64,000 nt of DNA, taken from the NCBI GenBank assembly GCA_949825025.1, contig OX463786.1:18361911-18425910 (forward strand). The letters are read 5' to 3'. This DNA is from Siphlonurus alternatus (lineage: Eukaryota; Arthropoda; Insecta; Ephemeroptera; Siphlonuridae). Below the pieces are notes generated by a model that saw only the letters and a program-made list of their open reading frames with translations, was not told where the DNA came from and did not search any database. Every line of letters begins with the position of its first letter. Within the stretch, counting starts at the first letter, position 1. Positions 51,301 to 62,753 of this stretch are shown here, piece by piece. The translations under genes were made by a program, and so were the position numbers.

Positions 51301-52062
51301 TTCGTCATTGGTAACGAGGAGCACGGGTACTGCCTGAGAGAACAGACAAGTGTCTTCTCGTCAGAAATGTACGCCATCTGGAAAGCTCTTGAACGCTGCA
51401 TGCAGCGAGACGACAGATACATTATGGTTTGCACGGACTCATTAAGTAGCCTACAGACCATCTCCCAAACGTTCCCAAAAAACCCGCTGGCAAAGAACAT
51501 CCAAGAGTGTCTCTACCAGCTGGAGAACCAAAACAAGTCCGTATTGTTCCTCTGGGTGCCCGGCCACGCCGGAATCCCCGGAAACGAAGCGGCAGACCAA
51601 GCAGCAAAGCGTGCCTCTGAGAAAGAGGATTGGGATTCGGAGGAGATCACTTCAGATGACCTCCGCAATTCTCTACATCTCGATGTGAGAAGGAGATGGG
51701 AAGTGACGTGGCAGGAGGTCACAAACGATAACAAACTCAGAAATATCAAGGACAAACCATGCCCTTGGCAATCAAGCAACAGAAAGAACCGCAGAGACGA
51801 GGTTATCCTCGCCAGACTGCGAATCGGACACACCTGGCTGACACACAGCCATCTCATGGAAAGGGAAGCACCCCCAATGTGTGCAACCTGCGCAGAGGAA
51901 CTGACAGTGAACCATATCCTCACTGACTGTCTCCACTACGCAGAAGAAAGAAGAGCATGCAAAATAACAGGCACAATAAAGCAGATCCTCGCAAATAACG
52001 AGGAGGCAGTGCAGTGCATCCTGGAGTTCACCAATCAGGCGAACCTCCGACGGGTGCTGTGA
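48373..52062 (+). CDS. LINE ORF2: APE endonuclease, reverse transcriptase, RNase H
   Basis: This 1229-residue enzyme nicks the target DNA and copies the element RNA at the nick. The endonuclease spans about 1-215: WNCNG (6-10), LQE34S, GDVNAHN (130-136), IDLTI (D182) and GSDHYPI with D206-H207. The reverse transcriptase spans about 440-760: APGPD (445-449), YRPIALTSVVCKVME (505-519), CGFRQHRST (541-549), FDMEKAYD with catalytic D576, GVPQGSVLS (632-640) and YVDD with D666-D667. RNase H spans about 955-1080, with the D965, E998, D1022, D1075 set and a WVPGHAGIPGNEAAD block. A terminal finger is C1170-x2-C1173-x7-H1181-x4-C1186. All catalytic residues are present and no frame break is seen. The ORF shares the reading frame of ORF1, separated by one TGA and three codons. 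Confidence 0.96.
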   Translation: MAILQWNCNGFYRQREGLSLLMSRNNPFAVCLQESRLKPNQRAKLKNFTTYRKDYLDGDIACGGVATFIRNDYFSQQVPLVTVLQAVAVEVLTPHRVCICNIYLPPNTNVSQQQIATLTHQLPRPYILVGDVNAHNNIWGCERDDPRGRMLGQFVNLENLTILNTGEPTHVTMATGTHSAIDLTICSTQLAPQLEWRACDDTHGSDHYPIVTEILNNEIRQERAPRWRLDKADWTRYTELAQVPWDPTQTIDEMVEAFTNALLQAALDSIPQTDTRPGKIPVPWWTPECKEAIRERRAALRRCKNRPTAENVERFRICRAKARRIIREAKKASWLKYVSSINSSTPVKEVWDKIRKIDGKSICSAIPALEVNGRIETTPEEVSNILADSFASISDPNNYNPTFIPHKERAERRPPDFSTREDRDYNDPFSMWEMETALKEAKSSAPGPDQIHIEMLRHLNSQASLYLLQMYNRIWLKGTFPQQWRRAIVIPIYKTGKNKTDPKSYRPIALTSVVCKVMERMVNRRLVWFAEKQNLFANEQCGFRQHRSTTDNLVKLESEIQNAFLNKEHLIAVSFDMEKAYDTTWRHGILNTLHEWGLRGKMPVFIREFMKDRAFSVRVGNTLSHQRTQETGVPQGSVLSVTLFAVAINSIVLNVNLPVKSSLYVDDFIIYCTAKLLRTAQRQLQLCINNLFRWSTINGFKFSAQKTTMVYFHRLRGVHPQPDLQMGGTPIQCSETFRFLGLIFDSKLSWKPHLRSLKTRCQQPLNLLRVLSGKSYGADRVMLLRLYRALVRSILDYGAIIYNSARPSYIKILDPVHNTGLRLATGAFRSSPVESLYAEAGEPPLQSRRDLLTCNYVASLRSKPRHTTYECVFRPRYDHKYEIRNRATRPVGIRWKELRRELGIHNIPHTYRQEPSNIAPWKIPRPHVRLDLANNKKETTDPLLYRGIYSEVIEQYKDFTLIFTDGSKKDDDVGCAFVIGNEEHGYCLREQTSVFSSEMYAIWKALERCMQRDDRYIMVCTDSLSSLQTISQTFPKNPLAKNIQECLYQLENQNKSVLFLWVPGHAGIPGNEAADQAAKRASEKEDWDSEEITSDDLRNSLHLDVRRRWEVTWQEVTNDNKLRNIKDKPCPWQSSNRKNRRDEVILARLRIGHTWLTHSHLMEREAPPMCATCAEELTVNHILTDCLHYAEERRACKITGTIKQILANNEEAVQCILEFTNQANLRRVL

Positions 52063-52208
52063 ACAGAAGCATACGAGAAACTGTTGCGACTACAATATCG
52101 AACAGGAAGGAACATAGACACAACAACAAAGAAAAATTCCAGCCCTAAAAAAGGCTGAACTGAGGGGCATACATGACCAACATGTGTCAATTGCCCCAAA
52201 ATACAAAC
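52063..52208 (+). promoter_or_regulatory. LINE 3' UTR with nested stem-loop
   Basis: The short 3' UTR contains AGCC...GGCT (52141-52144 with 52153-52156). Next comes a nested hairpin in which GGGGCA (52164-52169) pairs with TGCCCC (52192-52197), with an inner stem of ACATG (52171-52175) and CATGT (52181-52185) around ACCAA. In several LINEs the reverse transcriptase recognises a 3' stem-loop of the RNA, and this is the obvious candidate here. Its function is inferred. Confidence 0.7.
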
Positions 52209-52224
52209 CAATCAATCAATCAAT
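52209..52224 (+). repeat. LINE 3' tail, four CAAT units
   Basis: CAAT is repeated four times at the 3' junction. The last T is shared with the first base of the target-site duplication. Short tandem-repeat tails replace poly-A in I-type and some related LINEs. Confidence 0.85.
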
Positions 52225-52242
52225 CTCCCTTAAACTTAAACT
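52224..52242 (+). repeat. Right target-site duplication of the LINE (19 bp)
   Basis: It is identical to 46034-46052. After it the satellite continues in the original phase (GAGATAATGGGATGG), so the insertion removed no array sequence. Confidence 0.92.
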
Positions 52243-55200
52243 GAGATAATGGGATGGCAATTTTGGTTTCGTTAGAAAATCCCCATTTTTGGAATTTTAA
52301 ATAGGCGATGTTATAAATCGAAATCAAAGTGTTAGGAATGGAATCGATTCGTTTTGCCATGACAAATTAAAAAAAAAATACAACATCACTCTCCTTTTAT
52401 CTACAAGAAAGTTTTAAGGATCGAAACTTTGAAAATTCCAATACCCCACCACATGTTCACGGATGGTCACTTTTCCAATTTTTTTAAGGATGCGAAAGTG
52501 ACTTTTTGCGCGTCAAGAAGTTGATCCTTATCGAAAAAAGACCTTTCTACCCATTTTCACCTAATTAATCGTAGCAGGATCCAAGGAATACGTAATAATC
52601 TGATATATAGCTACAAATAAAAGTGCACCGAATTTCAATTTTTAGTAGGGCTAGGGCATCTCCTTGTCAAGCAGAATTTGAAAATATAACTTTCAACTCT
52701 CTCCCTTAAACTTAAACTGAGATAATGGGATGGCAATTTTGGTTACGTTAGAAAAACCCCTTATTTGGAATTTTAAAAAGTCGATGTTATAAATCGAAAT
52801 CAAAGTGTTAGGAATGGAATCGATTCGTTTTGCCATGACAAATTAAAAAAAAATTTTACATCACTCTCCTTTTATCTACAAGAAAGTTTTAAGGAACGAA
52901 ACTTTGAAAATTCCAATACCCCCCCACATGTTCACGGATGGTCACTTTTCCAATTTTTTTAAGGAAGCGAAAGGAACTTTTTGCGCTTCAAGAAGTTAAT
53001 CCTTATTAAAATAAGACCTTTCTAACCATTTTCACCAAATTAATCGCAGCAGGATCCAAGGAATACGTAATAATCTGATATATAGCTACAAATAAAAGTG
53101 CACCGAATTTCAATTTTTAGTAGGGCTAGGGCATCTCCTTGTCAAGCAGACTTTGAAAATATAACTTTCAACTCTCTCCCTTAAACTTAAACTGAGATAA
53201 TGGGATGGGAATTTTGGTTACGTTAGAAAATCCCCTTTTTTGGAATTTTAAATAGGCGATGTTATAAATCGAAATCAAAGTGTTAGGAATGGAATCGATT
53301 CGTTTTGCCATGACAAATTCAAAAAAAAATATAACATTACTCTCCTTTTAACTACAAGAAAGTTTTAAGGAACGAAACTTTGAAAATACCAATACCCCCC
53401 CACATGTTCACGGATGGTCACTTTTCCAATTTTTTTAAGGATGCGAAAGAGACTTTTTGCGCGTCAAGAAGTTGATCCTTATCGAAACAAGACCTTTCTA
53501 CCCATTTTCACCAAATTAATCGCAGCAGGATCCAAGGAATACGTAATAATCTGATATATAGCTACAAATAAAAGTGCACCGAATTTCAATTTTTAGTAGG
53601 GCTAGGGCATCTCCTTGTCAAGCAGACTTTGAAAATATAATTTTCAACTCTATCCCTTAAACTTAAACTGAGATAATGGGATGGCAATTTTGGTTACGTT
53701 AGAAAAACCCCATTTTTGGAATTTTAAAAAGTCGATGTTATAAAACGAAATCAAAGTGTTAGGAATGGAATTGATTCGTTTTGCAATGACAAATTAAAAA
53801 AAAAATATAACATTACTCTCCTTGCAACTACAAGAAAGTTTTCAGGAACGAAACTTTGAAAATACCAATACCCCCCCACATGTTCACGGATGGTCACTTT
53901 TCCACTTTTTTTAAGGAAGCAAAAGTGACTTTTTGCGCGTCAAGAAGTTGCTCCTTATCGAAACAAGACCTTCCTACCCATTTTCACCTAATTAATCGTA
54001 GCAGGATCCAAGGAAAACGTAATAATCTGATATATAGCTACAAATAAAAGTGCACCGAATTTCAATTTTTAGTAGGGCTAGGGCATCTCCTTGTCAAGCA
54101 GAATTTGAAAATATAACTTTCAACTCTCTCCCTTAAACTTAAACTGAGATAATGGGATGGCAATTTTGGTTACGTTAGAAAAACCCCTTTTTTGGAATTT
54201 TAAAAAGTCGATGTTATAAATCGAAATCAAAGTGTTAGGAATGGAATCGATTCGTTTTGCCATGACAAATTAAAAAAAAAATACAACATCACTCTCCTTT
54301 TATCTACAAGAAATTTTTAAGGATCGAAACTTTGAAAATTCCAATACCCCCCCACATGTTCACGGATGGTCACTTTTCAACTTTTTTTAAGGAAGCGAAA
54401 GTGACTTTTTGCGCGTCAAGAAGTTGCTCCTTATCGAAACAAGACCTTTCTACCCATTTTCACCAAATTAATCGTAGCAGGATCCAAGGAATACGTAATA
54501 ATCTGATATATAGCTACAAATAAAAGTGCACCGAATTTCAATTTTTAGTAGTGCTAGGGCATCTCCTTGTCAAGCAGACTTAGAAAATATAACTTTCAAC
54601 TCTCTCCCTTAAACTTAAACTGAGATAATGGGATGGCAATTTTGGTTACGTTAGAAAATCCCCTTTTTTGGAATTTTAAATAGGCGATGTTATAAATCGA
54701 AATCAAAGTGTTAGGAATGGAATCGATTCGTTTTGCCATGACAAATTAAAAAAAAAATACAACATCACTCTCCTTTTATCTACAAGAAAGTTTTAAGGAT
54801 CGAAACTTTGAAAATTCCAATACCCCACCACATGTTCACGGATGGTCACTTTTCCAATTTTTTTAAGGATGCGAAAGTGACTTTTTGCGCGTCAAGAAGT
54901 TGATCCTTATCGAAAAAAGACCTTTCTACCCATTTTCACCTAATTAATCGTAGCAGGATCCAAGGAATACGTAATAATCTGATATATAGCTACAAATAAA
55001 AGTGCACCGAATTTCAATTTTTAGTAGGGCTAGGGCATCTCCTTGTCAAGCAGAATTTGAAAATATAACTTTCAACTCTCTCCCTTAAACTTAAACTGAG
55101 ATAATGGGATGGCAATTTTGGTTACGTTAGAAAAACCCCTTATTTGGAATTTTAAAAAGTCGATGTTATAAATCGAAATCAAAGTGTTAGGAATGGAATC

Positions 55201-56234
55201 GATTCGTTTTGCCATGACAAATTAAAAAAAAATTTTACATCACTCTCCTTTTATCTACAAGAAAGTTTTAAGGAACGAAACTTTGAAAATTCCAATACCC
55301 CCCCACATGTTCACGGATGGTCACTTTTCCAATTTTTTTAAGGAAGCGAAAGGAACTTTTTGCGCTTCAAGAAGTTAATCCTTATTAAAATAAGACCTTT
55401 CTAACCATTTTCACCAAATTAATCGCAGCAGGATCCAAGGAATACGTAATAATCTGATATATAGCTACAAATAAAAGTGCACCGAATTTCAATTTTTAGT
55501 AGGGCTAGGGCATCTCCTTGTCAAGCAGACTTTGAAAATATAACTTTCAACTCTCTCCCTTAAACTTAAACTGAGATAATGGGATGGGAATTTTGGTTAC
55601 GTTAGAAAATCCCCTTTTTTGGAATTTTAAATAGGCGATGTTATAAATCGAAATCAAAGTGTTAGGAATGGAATCGATTCGTTTTGCCATGACAAATTCA
55701 AAAAAAAATATAACATTACTCTCCTTTTAACTACAAGAAAGTTTTAAGGAACGAAACTTTGAAAATACCAATACCCCCCCACATGTTCACGGATGGTCAC
55801 TTTTCCAATTTTTTTAAGGATGCGAAAGTGACTTTTTGCGCGTCAAGAAGTTGATCCTTATCGAAACAAGACCTTTCTACCCATTTTCACCAAATTAATC
55901 GCAGCAGGATCCAAGGAATACGTAATAATCTGATATATAGCTACAAATAAAAGTGCACCGAATTTCAATTTTTAGTAGGGCTAGGGCATCTCCTTGTCAA
56001 GCAGACTTTGAAAATATAATTTTCAACTCTATCCCTTAAACTTAAACTGAGATAATGGGATGGCAATTATGGTTACGTTAGAAAAACCCCATTTTTGGAA
56101 TTTTAAAAAGTCGATGTTATAAAACGAAATCAAAGTGTTAGGAATGGAATTGATTCGTTTTGCAATGACAAATTAAAAAAAAAATATAACATTACTCTCC
56201 TTGCAACTACAAGAAAGTTTTCAGGAACGAAACT

Positions 56235-58137
56235 TTGAAAATACCAATACCCCCCCACATGTTCACGAAGGGTCACTTTTCAACTTTTTTTAAGGAAGCG
56301 AAAGTGACTTTTTGCGCGTCAAGAAGTTGCTCCTTATCGAAACAAGACCTTTCTACCCATTTTCACCAAATTAATCGTAGCAGGATCCAAGGAATACGTA
56401 ATAATCTGATATATAGCTACAAATAAAAGTGCACCGAATTTCAATTTTTAGTAGGGCTAGGGCATCTCCTTGTCAAGCAGACTTTGAAAATATAACTTTC
56501 AACTCTATCCCTTAAACTTAAACTGAGATAATGGAATGGCAATTTTGGTTACGTTAGAAAAACCCCTTTTTTGGAATTTTAAAAAGTCGATGATATAAAT
56601 TGAAATCAAAGTGTTAGGAATGGAATCGATTCGTTTTGCCATGACAAATTAAAAAAAAAAATACAACACCACTCTCCTTTTATCTACAAGAAAGTTTCAA
56701 GGAACGAAACTTTGAAAATTCCAATACCCCCCCACATGTTCACGGATGGTCACTTTTCCACTTTTTTTAAGGATGCGAAAGTGACTTTTTGCGCGTCAAG
56801 AAGTTGATCCTTATCGAAACAAGACCTTTCTACCCATTTTCACCAAATTAATCGCAGCAGGATCCAAGGAATACGTAATAATCTGATATATAGCTACAAA
56901 TAAAAGTGCACCGAATTTCAATTTTTTGTAGGGTAGGGCATCTCCTTGTCAAGCAGACTTTGAAAATATAATTTTCAACTCTATCCCTTAAACTTAAACT
57001 GAGATAATGGGATGGCAATTTTGGTTACGTTAGAAAAACCCCATTTTTGGAATTTTATAAAGTCGATGTTATAAATCGAAATCAAAGTGTTAGGAATGGA
57101 ATCGATTCGTTTTACCATGACAAATTAAAAAAAAAATACAACATCACTCTCCTTTTATCTACAAGAAAGTTTCAAGGAACGAAACTTTGAAAATTCCAAT
57201 ACCCCCCCACATGTTCACGGATGGTCACTTTTCAACTTTTTTTAAGGAAGCGAAAGTGACTTTTTGCGTGTCAAGAAGTTGCTCCTTATCGAAACAAGAC
57301 CTTTCTACCCATTTTCACCAAATTAATCGTAGCAGGATCCAAGGAATACGTAATAATCTGATATATAGCTACAAATAAAAGTGCACCGAATTTCAATTTT
57401 TAGTAGGGCTAGGGCATCTCCTTGTCAAGCAGACTTTGAAAATATAACTTTCAACTCTATCCCTTAAACTTAAACTGAGATAATGGAATGGCAATTTTGG
57501 TTACGTTAGAAAAACCCCTTTTTTGGAATTTTAAAAAGTCGATGATATAAATTGAAATCAAAGTGTTAGGAATGGAATCGATTCGTTTTGCCATGACAAA
57601 TTAAAAAAAAAATACAACACCACTCTCCTTTTATCTACAAGAAAGTTTCAAGGAACGAAACTTTGAAAATTCCAATACCCCCCCACATGTTCACGGATGG
57701 TCACTTTTCCACTTTTTTTAAGGATGCGAAAGTGACTTTTTGCGCGTCAAGAAGTTGATCCTTATCGAAACAAGACCTTTCTACCCATTTTCACCAAATT
57801 AATCGCAGCAGGATCCAAGGAATACGTAATAATCTGATATATAGCTACAAATAAAAGTGCACCGAATTTCAATTTTTTGTAGGGTAGGGCATCTCCTTGT
57901 CAAGCAGACTTTGAAAATATAATTTTCAACTCTATCCCTTAAACTTAAACTGAGATAATGGGATGGCAATTTTGGTTACGTTAGAAAAACCCCATTTTTG
58001 GAATTTTATAAAGTCGATGTTATAAAACGAAATCAAAGTGTTAGGAATGGAATTGATTCGTTTTGCAATGACAAATTAAAAAAAAAATATAACATTACTC
58101 TCCTTGCAACTACAAGAAAGTTTTCAGGAACGAAACT
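56235..58137 (+). repeat. Tandem duplication of a two-monomer block (2 x ~951 bp)
   Basis: The pairs 56235-57186 and 57187-58137 share GATAATGGAATGG, GTCGATGATATAAATTG, TACAACACCACTC and CAATTTTTTGTAGGGTAGGGC. They part near the second copy's end, where AAATCG (57073) is replaced by the subtype-B-associated AAAACG. Confidence 0.82.
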
Positions 58138-59901
58138 TTGAAAATACCAATACCCCCCCACATGTTCACGAAGGGTCACTTTTCCACTTTTTTTAAGGTG
58201 GCAAAAGTGACTTTTTGCGCGTTAAAAAGTTGCTCCTTATCGAAACAAGACCTTTCAACCCATTTTCACCAAATTAATCGCAGCAGGATCCAAGGAATAC
58301 GTAATAATCTGATATATAGCTACAAATAAAAGTGCACCGAATTTCAATTTTTAGTAGAGCTAGGGCATCTCCTTGTCAAGCAGAATTTGAAAATATAATT
58401 TTCAACTCTCTCCCTTAAACATAAACTGAGATAATGGGATGGGAATTTTGTTTACGTTAGAAAAACCCCTTTTTTGGAATTTTAAAAAGTCGATGTTATA
58501 AATCGAAATCAAAGTGTTAGGAATGGAATCGATTCGTTTTACCATGACAAATTAAAAAAAAAAATACAACATCACTCTCCTTTTATCTACAAGAAAGTTT
58601 TAAGGAACGAAACTTTGAAAATTCCAATACCCCCCCACATGTTCACGGATGGTCACTTTTCAACTTTTTTTAAGGAAGCGAAAGTGACTTTTTGCGCGTC
58701 AAGAAGTTGCTCCTTATCGAAACAAGACCTTTCTACCCATTTTCACCTAATTAATCGTAGCAGGATCCAAGGAATACGTAATAATCTGATATATAGCTAC
58801 AAATAAAAGTGCACCGAATTTCAATTTTTAGTAGGGCTAGGGCATCTCCTTGTCAAGCAGAATTTGAAAATATAACTTTCAACTCTCTCCCTTAAACTTA
58901 AACTGAGATAATGGGATGGCAATTTTGGTTACGTTAGAAAAACCCCTTTTTTGGAATTTTAAAAAGTCGATGTTATAAATCGAAATCAAAGTGTTAGGAA
59001 TGGAATCGATTCGTTTTGCCATGAAAAATTAAAAAAAAAATACAACATCACTCTCCTTTTATCTACAAGAAAGTTTTAAGGATCGAAACATTGAAAATTC
59101 CAATACCCCCCCACATGTTCACGGATGGTCACTTTTCAACTGTTTTTAAGGAAGCGAAAGTGACTTTTTGCGCGTCAAGAAGTTGCTCCTTATCGAAACA
59201 AGACCTTTCTACCCATTTTCACCAAATTAATCGTAGCAGGATCCAAGGAATACGTAATAATCTGATATATAGCTACAAATAAAAGTGCACCGAATTTCAA
59301 TTTTTAGTAGGGCTAGGGCATCTCCTTGTCAAGCAGACTTTGAAAATATAACTTTCAACTCTATCCCTTAAACTTAAACTGAGATAATGGGATGGCAATT
59401 TTGGTTACGTTAGAAAAACCCCTTTTTTGGAATTTTAAAAAGTCGATGTTATAAATTGAAATCAAAGTGTTAGGAATGGAATCGATTCGTTTTGCCATGA
59501 CAAATTAAAAAAAAAATACAACATCACTCTCCTTTTATCTACAAGAAAGTTTCAAGGAACGAAACTTTGAAAATTCCAATACCCCCCCACATGTTCACGG
59601 ATGGTCACTTTTCCACTTTTTTTAAGGATGCGAAAGTGACTTTTTGCGCGTCAAGAAGTTGATCCTTATCGAAGCAAGACCTTTCTACCCATTTTCACCA
59701 AATTAATCGCAGCAGGATCCAAGGAATACGTAATAATCTGATATATAGCTACAAATAAAAGTGCACCGAATTTCAATTTTTAGTAGGGTAGGGCATCTCC
59801 TTGTCAAGCAGACTTTGAAAATATAATTTTCAACTCTATCCCTTAAACTTAAACTGAGATAATGGGATGGCAATTTTGGTTACGTTAGAAAAATCCCATT
59901 T

Positions 59902-62753
59902 TTGGAATTTTATAAAGTCGATGTTATAAAACGAAATCAAAGTGTTAGGAATGGAATTGATTCGTATTGCAATGACAAATTAAAAAAAAATATAACATTA
60001 CTCTCCTTGCAACTACAAGAAAGTTTTCAGGAACGAAACTTTAAAAATACCAATACCCCCCCACATGTTCACGAAGGGTCACTTTTCCACTTTTTTTAAG
60101 GTGGCGAAAGTGACTTTTTGCGCGTTAAAAAGTTGCTCCTTATCGAAACAAGACCTTTCAACCCATTTTCACCAAATTAATCGCAGCAGGATCCAAGGAA
60201 TACGTAATAATCTGATATATAGCTACAAATAAAAGTGCACCGAATTTCAATTTTTAGTAGAGCTAGGGCATCTCCTTGTCAAGCAGAATTTGAAAATATA
60301 ATTTTCAACTCTCTCCCTTAAACATAAACTGAGATAATGGGATGGGAATTTTGTTTACGTTAGAAAAACCCCTTTTTTGGAATTTTAAAAAGTCGATGTT
60401 ATAAATCGAAATCAAAGTGTTAGGAATGGAATCGATTCGTTTTACCATGACAAATTAAAAAAAAAATACAACATCACTCTCCTTTTATCTACAAGAAAGT
60501 TTCAAGGAACGAAACTTTGAAAATTCCAATACCCCCCCACATGTTCACGGATGGTCACTTTTCAACTTTTTTTAAGGAAGCGAAAGTGACTTTTTGCGTG
60601 TCAAGAAGTTGCTCCTTATCGAAACAAGACCTTTCTACCCATTTTCACCAAATTAATCGTAGCAGGATCCAAGGAATACGTAATAATCTGATATATAGCT
60701 ACAAATAAAAGTGCACCGAATTTCAATTTTTAGTAGGGCTAGGGCATCTCCTTGTCAAGCAGACTTTGAAAATATAACTTTCAACTCTATCCCTTAAACT
60801 TAAACTGAGATAATGGGATGGCAATTTTGGTTACGTTAGAAAAACCCCTTTTTTGGAATTTTAAAAAGTCGATGTTATAAATTGAAATCAAAGTGTTAGG
60901 AATGGAATCGATTCGTTTTGCCATGACAAATTAAAAAAAAAATACAACATCACTCTCCTTTTATCTACAAGAAAGTTTCAAGGAACGAAACTTTGAAAAT
61001 TCCAATACCCCCCCACATGTTCACGGATGGTCACTTTTCCACTTTTTTTAAGGATGCGAAAGTGACTTTTTGCGCGTCAAGAAGTTGATCCTTATCGAAA
61101 CAAGACCTTTCTACCCATTTTCACCAAATTAATCGCAGCAGGATCCAAGGAATACGTAATAATCTGATATATAGCTACAAATAAAAGTGCACCGAATTTC
61201 AATTTTTAGTAGGGTTGGGCATCTCTTTGTCAAGCAGACTTTGAAAATATAATTTTCAACTCTATCCCTTAAACTTAAACTGAGATAATGGGATGGCAAT
61301 TTTGGTTACGTTAGAAAAATCCCATTTTTGGAATTTTATAAAGTCGATGTTATAAAACGAAATCAAAGTGTTAGGAATGGAATTGATTCGTATTGCAATG
61401 ACAAATTAAAAAAAAATATAACATTACTCTCCTTGCAACTACAAGAAAGTTTTCAGGAACGAAACTTTAAAAATACCAATACCCCCCCACATGTTCACGA
61501 AGGGTCACTTTTCCACTTTTTTTAAGGTGGCGAAAGTGACTTTTTGCGCGTTAAAAAGTTGCTCCTTATCGAAACAAGACCTTTCAACCCATTTTCACCA
61601 AATTAATCGCAGCAGGATCCAAGGAATACGTAATAATCTGATATATAGCTACAAATAAAAGTGCACCGAATTTCAATTTTTAGTAGAGCTAGGGCATCTC
61701 CTTGTCAAGCAGAATTTGAAAATATAATTTTCAACTCTCTCCCTTAAACATAAACTGAGATAATGGGATGGGAATTTTGTTTACGTTAGAAAAACCCCTT
61801 TTTTGGAATTTTAAAAAGTCGATGTTATAAATCGAAATCAAAGTGTTAGGAATGGAATCGATTCGTTTTGCCATGACAAATTAAAAAAAAAATACAACAT
61901 CACTCTCCTTTTATCTACAAGAAAGTTTTAAGGAACGAAACTTTGAAAATTCCAATACCCCCCCACATGTTCACGGATGGTCACTTTTCAACTTTTTTTA
62001 AGGAAGCGAAAGTGACTTTTTGCGTGTCAAGAAGTTGCTCCTTATCGAAACAAGACCTTTCTACCCATTTTCACCTAATTAATCGTAGCAGGATCCAAGG
62101 AATACGTAATAATCTGATATATAGCTACAAATAAAAGTGCACCGAATTTCAATTTTTAGTAGGGCTAGGGCATCTCCTTGTCAAGCAGAATATGAAAATA
62201 TAACTTTCAACTCTCTCCCTTAAACTTAAACTGAGATAATTGGATGGCAATTTTGGTTACGTTAGAAAAACCCCTTTTTTGGAATTTTAAAAAGTCGATG
62301 TTATAAATCGAAATCAAAGTGTTAGGAATGGAATCGATTCGTTTTGCCATGACAAATTAAAAAAAAAATACAACATCACTCTCCTTTTATCTACAAGAAA
62401 GTTTTAAGGATCGAAACTTTGAAAATTCCAATACCCCCCCACATGTTCACGGATGGTCACTTTTCAACTTTTTTTAAGGAAGCGAAAGTGACTTTTTGCG
62501 CGTCAAGAAGTTGCTCCTTATCGAAACAAGACCTTTCTACCCATTTTCACCAAATTAATCGTAGCAGGATCCAAGGAATACGTAATAATCTGATATATAG
62601 CTACAAATAAAAGTGCACCGAATTTCAATTTTTAGTAGGGCTAGGGCATCTCCTTGTCAAGCAGAATTTGAAAATATAATTTTCAACTCTCTCCCTTAAA
62701 CTTAAACTGAGATAATGGGATGGCAATTTTGGTTACGTTAGAAAAACCCCTTA
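59902..62753 (+). repeat. Tandem duplication of a three-monomer block (2 x ~1426 bp)
   Basis: Copy 1 begins near 59902 and copy 2 near 61328. Shared rare variants are AAAAATCCCATTTTTGG, GATTCGTATTGCAATG, GAAACTTTAAAAATACC, GTAGAGCTAGGGC and TTTTTGCGTGTCAAG. TTTACCATG near 60442 against TTTGCCATG near 61867 is one of the differences. Confidence 0.82.

Larger units (their letters stand above)
46053..52223 (+). mobile_element. Full-length non-LTR retrotransposon (LINE), probably I superfamily
   Basis: This 6171-bp element has a 742-nt 5' leader, two intact open frames, a 161-nt 3' UTR with nested stem-loops, and a CAAT-repeat tail instead of poly-A. It is flanked by a 19-bp target-site duplication as expected from target-primed reverse transcription. 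ORF2 combines an APE-type endonuclease, reverse transcriptase, RNase H and a terminal CCHC finger; ORF1 has three CCHC knuckles. RNase H plus a short tandem-repeat tail favours the I group over Jockey or CR1; LOA, Outcast and R1-like relatives are not excluded. The element is more GC-rich than the satellite, and its orientation is antisense to the COE gene. The absence of stops and the exact target duplication suggest a recent, possibly still competent copy. Confidence 0.93.
45286..56234 (+). repeat. Tandem duplication of a five-monomer block, copy 1 interrupted by the LINE
   Basis: Without the LINE and its extra 19 bp, positions in 45286-53855 match 53856-56234 at an offset of about 2379 bp. 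Shared variants are ACCTTCCTACCC and CAAGGAAAACG (45.4 and 53.97 kb), AGAAATTTTTAAGGATCG, CAGACTTAGAAAAT, ATACCCCACCACATG (52441 and 54820), TCGAAAAAAGACC, AAAAATTTTACATCAC and AAAATAAGACC. Copy 2 keeps the uninterrupted LINE target site near 54603. Confidence 0.85.

Noticed and set aside
47358..51923. Antisense frames across LINE ORF1 and ORF2
   Set aside because: They are shadows of the real coding strand, with no family match.
46053..52223. R1/R2-type rDNA-specific element
   Set aside because: The target is the satellite, not 28S rDNA. R2-type restriction-like endonuclease is absent; the N terminus of ORF2 is an APE endonuclease.
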